From: Mercurialis annua
Lineage: Eukaryota; Streptophyta; Magnoliopsida; Malpighiales; Euphorbiaceae
Direction: 5' to 3'
Length of the DNA: 64,000 nt
Assembly: GCF_937616625.2 (NCBI RefSeq)
Contig: NC_065577.1
Location: forward strand, 41,507,001-41,571,000
The position numbers and the translations under genes are program-made. Of this stretch, positions 58,679 to 64,000 are shown piece after piece (positions within the stretch are counted from its first letter, which is position 1; every line of letters begins with the position of its first letter). Under the pieces are notes generated by a model. That model searched no databases, had not been told where the DNA came from, and was given only the letters and a program-made list of their open reading frames with translations.

Positions 58679-61600
58679 TCACCTGCCTCGTATTGGAGAA
58701 CGTCCGCCTCTTTCATTGCCAACTTCGTCCTCTATGTCAATCCCGTCTAAACAAATACCATTGTTGTTGACACTTAACTCGGAACTGGCGTTACTGCTTG
58801 TTGCCAAAGGAGAGTCTGATACGCTAATCGTTCTGCTTCTTGTAGAACCCGATCTTACACTATACATAGACGACGCTGGAATATTAGTCATCAGAGGCCG
58901 TAAATTGCCAGGAATGCTTCGCCTTATGTCCTGCTCAACACATTATGAGATCAAATAAAGATTTAGACATGGTTCCCCATCAACTTAAGATATATAATGC
59001 AATAATTATAGGACATCGGGATTTGATATAAGCTGTACTTCCGCCATTTTTTTCTAAATTGTACATTTAAGAAAAGACATTTGTCTATAGACAGATGATT
59101 TTTTACGATTTCTAGATGACATTTACAATTCTATTCCAAGTTCGTCCTTCTTAGATCACACCATGCAATGGATCAAAACATTAATTCACTAATGGCTTAA
59201 TAAATAAGGTTATATTAGTCTTAACACTTGTAAATTTAAGACAAAAGCACTTTTTCATATTAGTAATTTTACTTAAATGGACAATAAAAAAAGCGGAGCG
59301 TAATATGTAGCTTCAAATCCCGACGAGAATATAAAATTAGAGCAATATACATACCATGTGTCTCATAGCCATATCCAAAGATTTCTTCGAAAGTGATCTT
59401 CCAAAGCCAGAGCTGTCTGGTGACGATGACTTCCCAGACAAGTTACCATGAGGAGAAAGTTTATCATCTTGCCTAGGAGGTGCCAGTTTTCGCATATTTA
59501 TTACTCTTTCAACCATCTTAGTTCCGACTAGGGCAGGGCTCACATTGTCATTAGCTTTAGCATGTAGACGACTGATTGCGGGAACAGAGCTCCCACTTGC
59601 ATGCAAAATGCCATTAGGGGCTCGTCCTCTTGCAGGAGAGCATGATTGCCGTTTTGGTCTTCCATTAGATGTTGGCTCAACGGAGGAAGATCGTGAACTG
59701 GGCGCTCCAGGCCTTCCTCTAGATGCAGAAAGTGGCCTATCGGGTAGTGATGTTCTTAAATTTGGGGGAGCATCGAGAGAGAAACCAGGCATCTCGGATG
59801 GCTTCCATGGCCTAGATTTCACTGTTGGAGAAGTTCCTTGCGATGGCACTGGATTTCTTGCTGCTGTGAGTGTTGTCCTGGTGATTGAAGGAGATGACCT
59901 AATTGGAGGAGCAGATACTGATGGTGCACTAGCTGGTGCGGATGAACGTCGAGTTGGGGTTGATGCTCTTGATGTGGATTTAGCTGGAGGTATGGAGGGC
60001 CTCGCAGTTGGTGTTGGTGTTGACGATCTCGCCGTAGACCTTGTAGGTGTTGATGATCTTGCAGTAGGCCTTGTTGGTGTTGAAGATCTTGCAGGAACAG
60101 TCGGTTTTGTGGTAGAGGGGGTAGGCTTAGCGGCAGAGACAGTGGGCTTAGTTGCAGTGGCTGATGATCTCGATGAAGGTAGAGTGGCCCGTGAAGTAGG
60201 TGTTGACGATCTAGAAGGCTTTGAAGCTGGCGTCAAGGTAGGGCGCCCAGTTGGTGTTGAAGGCCGTGATCCTGGACCACCTGACGACGAAGGCCTCCGC
60301 ATCCCTGCAGCAGAAGAGTTCAACCCAGGAGAGGAAACTGGTTGCTTAGATACTAAAGTTCCTCTAGCGGCAGGTTCTGGCTGAGGGTTTGCTAGCTATA
60401 ACCACATGGAACAAATGAAACCGACCTCATCAGTTCAAGAACCAGAGAATCACAAGAGCTCATAACTTCTCGGACATTTAGTTTTTTATTGACTCATGAG
60501 CAAATTCCCAAACCATGCTAATGCACCACTCTAGAATGAGTTTAAGCCAATGCATTAGAAAAGGAAACAACCAATAGTAGACTCAATTTATAGCAGCTAG
60601 GGATATAAAAAAAATGAAGTCTTTATTGATTCCAAAATTTGATGTCCAAACTAAATCCAATCCAATGGGAACTATGTTATCCAAAATATTAAACAATTCT
60701 CCGTAACCAAGAAGAAAAAGAAGTTATGTTCAGCATTATCAATTATACTAGCAAAATCACAATAAAGTCCAACTAAAGGGAGTAATATCCAGGTTGTACG
60801 ATAATGCACTTACCCTAGATTTGAGGGCAGTGGGGCGAGCCTTTGGAGTACCAATTTGACTCATAACCGTCTTTTGTGATTCCATCTCCAAAGAAGGAAA
60901 CAAAGGAGTACCAGGAGGTGTGAGAAGCCTGAAAAAAGAACATATCTACCTTATCACCGGAGTTAAATTGTTATATGTAAGCAAAAAAATGATCTGAATT
61001 AAATTTAGCAGTTATGCCAGCTATACCCATCAATTACTTAGCATGTTGAACACAAAACTCACTACAAATAAAACCTCATTAGCTTTCTATAGTCTGTTAA
61101 GAGGACAATTGGTATCCCATCAATAAAAGAAAGTCCAGGCTCCCCTTCTCTGGAGATAACTTTGGCATGTAATTTTGTGAAATCGATATGTATTACTGGC
61201 TCTAGAAACCTTGGAAACATCTCTACGTTAGGGAGTATAGCACAAAATGAGGATGACAAAAGGAATTTTAATTTAAGACGATCTCTCAAACAGCATAAAG
61301 CACCAATTGATGAGTGTAGGATATGAATTTTGATTTAAATATGTACTGAATTATCCAAAACTTGCAAGATAAATTCAACCGCAAGAACCTTATCAAGTTG
61401 CAATATCAGAAAAATTATGACTCGAACTTCTCCATGAGTTATTCGCACAAAAGCAGTCGATAATCACATATACTTTAACAATTATGAACTCATTCTCTGA
61501 CCTTTCCAATAGAATAATATTCATTTCAGTGTCCAATTATTCAATTCACAAGCTTACACTACACTAAAACAAAATAAAAAAATTACCAAAAACAAAAGTT

Positions 61601-62178
61601 CGTCTTTCCTAATATAAATCTCCAAATTACTGATTATGACCTCTAAACTTAATATCAAATCATAACAATCACTCATATAGACAAAAAAAGAAAGAAATTC
61701 CAATTACCAGTCATAGTCATTCTTATCATTCTCCGAATTAAGAAACTCCTCAGCACCACTAACTTTCCGCGGCGGCAGCGCAGGCATAGCTGTCGTTGTA
61801 GATGATATATTAAACAAAGGCGAACTTCCAGCTTTCGAACCTACAATTCAAAAAAACATAATATAATTCCAAAAACACTAATTTAAACACAAAATTAGCT
61901 AAACAAAATCAAAGATAATAAAATATAATACCTAAAGGAGAATCAAAATCATCTTCAGAGTCATTCAAAAGCAAAAGATTATTAAGCTGTTGATGTTCCT
62001 TCTCGCGTTTCTTCATATCTAAAAACAACGCTAGTTCCTCTTCCTTCTCCTTCAACATCGTCGCTCTCAATTGCTGCCGCTGCTTCACCGCCGCTGCCGC
62101 CATTTTCATCTGCGAAAACGACGACGACGACGGCGCCGAGGAGTCCAGCTGCTGTGAAGACCTAAAACTCCGGTTCAT
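58679..62178 (-). CDS. Basic Ser/Pro-rich microtubule-associated protein, BPP family (5 exons)
   Basis: Resembles the plant basic proline-rich protein family often labelled FLO11-like, for which microtubule binding has been described. Exons on the minus strand: 62178-61932, 61840-61708, 60928-60814, 60395-59355, 58930-58679, joining to 595 residues. The start is MNRSFRSS; an in-frame ATG at 62211 is less likely because homologues begin at MNRSF. Order: a coiled KQRQQLRATMLKEKEEEL segment near the N-terminus, FDSPLG, NDYDWLLTPPGTPLFPSLEME, a long low-complexity region with repeated ARSSTPT and TPTRP units, then the conserved block SRPWKPSEMPGFSLDAPPNL, SRGRPGAPSSRS, GTKMVERVINMRKLAPPR, GFGRSLSKKSLDMAMRHMDI and SIPGNLRPLMTNIPASSMYS. 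A minus-strand gene: the long plus-strand frame 59545-60384 is its shadow. The intron 3 acceptor has two AGs in a row; TATAG before CTAGCA keeps the frame. Confidence 0.9.
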
Positions 62179-62640
62179 TTTCTCTAAAATTTTAAAAAAA
62201 TCACAGATCAAATAATTAATAGCTTAGCAAAACTACTGAAGTTTTAGATCTAAAATCAAGCTCTAACTGCTGCATTTTTTAGTTTCTATAGTTTTAAATT
62301 TTTAATTATTTTAAACTAGAGAGCAGTGGCATTGTTGTTAAACGAAACGTGAAATGAAACGCGAAACGTTTTTTTAGAGAGAGAAAGGAAATTTGAAAAG
62401 TGGAGAGGTGAGATCACAGAGTAGCTGTGAGGAGAGGAAGAGTGTGGAAGAAGGGAAGAGTGAAGAGTGGCAATGAGTGGAAATAAGAGGAGAAATGGAG
62501 GGTAAAATGGTAAAGAGGGAGAGGTTGCTTATGGGTGATGGTGGGATTTTGTTGTTAGAGAAGGTACAACCGTCAGAATGGTTTTAGAGAGAGAGAGGAG
62601 ACGGTGGTTGTTTTTTTCTTTTCTTTTCTCTCGCTTGCCT
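62179..62640 (-). promoter_or_regulatory. Leader and promoter region of the BPP-type gene
   Basis: The region upstream of the ATG has aaacg words (gaaacgtgaaatgaaacgcgaaacg) and a CT/GA-rich tract, gagagagagaggagac at about 62585-62602, common in plant 5' leaders and promoters. No clear TATA box was found. Confidence 0.4.
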
Positions 62641-64000
62641 TTAAGTCTACGTTTTTTCAATTTTATTTTTTAACGTGGATGGATATTATTATTTATTTTG
62701 ATTACCATTCTACCCTCACTATTTTGATTTTTTTATTATTTTATGTTGAAGAAAGTTTTTTTTTGCCAAAGGTTGAAGATAGTTGAATTTTGCTATTTGT
62801 GTTGACGCCTATACTTTGATTTTTTTTTTCTTTCATTTTTTTAATTCATCAAACTATATGTTTGAACACGCCACTTGAACTTACGGTATAGGATCACTTA
62901 ATTTTTTTTTTTAACAACTAACTCTTAAATTTTTCAATTTTAGAATAACTTATCTCATAATTTAAATTTCATTATAAAGATTAAGTTTAGGATAATTTTA
63001 AATTTAGTTGCTTAAAAAAATTAAAATTAAATTAAATGATCCTGTATTACAAGTTTAGAGAACGAATTGACCCTTTTTCTTATATGTATACAATTATAAG
63101 AAATTTGGTAACATTCAAATATTAAACCTTATAACATAAAATGAAAATAGACAATTTATGTTAATGTACATTGGCTAATTCGTAAATATACTAAAAAAAT
63201 AAAAAAATAAATTACTAATTGATATGTTAATAAAGTGCAATATTTGACCAAACTTCTCCAAAAGCGACAAACTTATTTGTAAGATTATAAACGGTATAAT
63301 TTTTTTTTTGACAATATAATCAAATGATATAATTTTTCAATTTTAACAATACAATCAACTGAAAATATTTGTTATTTTTATAAAATTATTCACATTTTAT
63401 TTTATATTTTATTTTAGGATAACACAATTTTATCTTTCAAATTTATTATTGTAGATATTTTAAACATTTTATTTAATTTTAGTGTTGATCAATTACATTA
63501 AAATAATTTAATAATTAGATACAATTTCAGTTTAATTTTTATATTCATACACTATTTATACTAGATTTTTCATTTTTAGTTGTGTTTCATTTATTAACAT
63601 ACTTCGATAAAACAGCAAGACATTTTTAATTATAAAAAAAGTTCAGATTGAATCTCAAATAAACGCAAAAAAAAACCAACAATTTAGACATGCAAATTCA
63701 AAATAATATTAGAGCATACTAAAATCGGCAAAAAAATCATGGAGGAGTAATATAATTCAAGAAAAATTACAAAAAAAAACAGAATAAAATGTAAATAAAC
63801 TCAAAAAAAATTGTGACTTTCAATCTAAAAATGTCATTGAGAAAACCAAAATTTAGAGAAGAAAATTTATATATTCATAATCATAGAGAGAAAGGGGAGG
63901 CAAATGGTGACTTAAATTATCCAAGCAACATTTATACTTGATGCATATATGATATTGATCTTTTTATTTCATTTAGACCACATGACTAAAAAAGGTCAAA
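62641..64000. other. AT-rich spacer to the window end
   Basis: Only AT-rich sequence with short homopolymer runs. I found no gene, no inverted terminal repeats and no recognisable element. Confidence 0.5.

Noticed and set aside
59545..60384. 279-codon plus-strand frame
   Set aside because: It is the antisense shadow of exon 4 of the BPP-type gene, whose minus-strand product matches a known plant family from end to end.

Overview
This window is nuclear DNA of a flowering plant, most likely a eudicot. It is AT-rich, its genes carry GT-AG introns, several genes have land-plant-specific products (chloroplast-type anthranilate synthase alpha, thaumatin-like protein, plant matrix metalloproteinases, F-box/DUF295 protein), and the spacers are packed with plant-type transposons. 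The species cannot be named from the sequence alone.

Layout. 1-7200 is a gene-free transposon zone (Helitron, two Stowaway-like MITEs, a hAT-like MITE). 7362-12925 (+) is an 11-exon anthranilate synthase alpha-subunit gene. 14415-15143 (+) is a single-exon thaumatin-like protein. 16153-17079 (-) and 18966-19883 (-) are tandem secreted matrix metalloproteinases. 20861-28936 is a nest of elements (Tourist-like MITE, solo LTR with a Mutator-like MITE inside it, SINE-like and LINE-like remnants, a CACTA end, a long TA microsatellite, a Mutator-like element with a GC-rich insert). 29766-31520 (+) is an intronless, shortened CWC22 splicing-factor gene. 33748-34764 (+) is an F-box/DUF295 gene. 35672-46684 is again mobile DNA: a second Helitron, MITEs, and two adjacent larger elements with gene-like fragments and arrays of a GTTAAC-centred motif. 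47169-51278 (+) is a six-exon FSH1-type serine hydrolase. 52051-55191 (+) is a three-exon clathrin light chain. 58679-62178 (-) is a five-exon basic Ser/Pro-rich protein of the BPP microtubule-associated family.

The genes are independent nuclear loci; I see no operon or pathway cluster. The only functional pairing is the metalloproteinase tandem, whose copies have diverged in opposite ways: one lost the structural-zinc ligands, the other has an altered cysteine switch.

The most unusual structure is in the mobile DNA. About eight non-autonomous elements have long terminal inverted repeats and 8-10 bp target duplications of Mutator type. Three of them, with different ends, carry a core made of back-to-back short GC-rich palindromes. 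Another family-like pair (40884-46674) shares a 10-bp flank present three times and carries degenerate 10-11 bp repeats. Boundaries were read by eye from terminal repeats and target duplications; no database search was possible.
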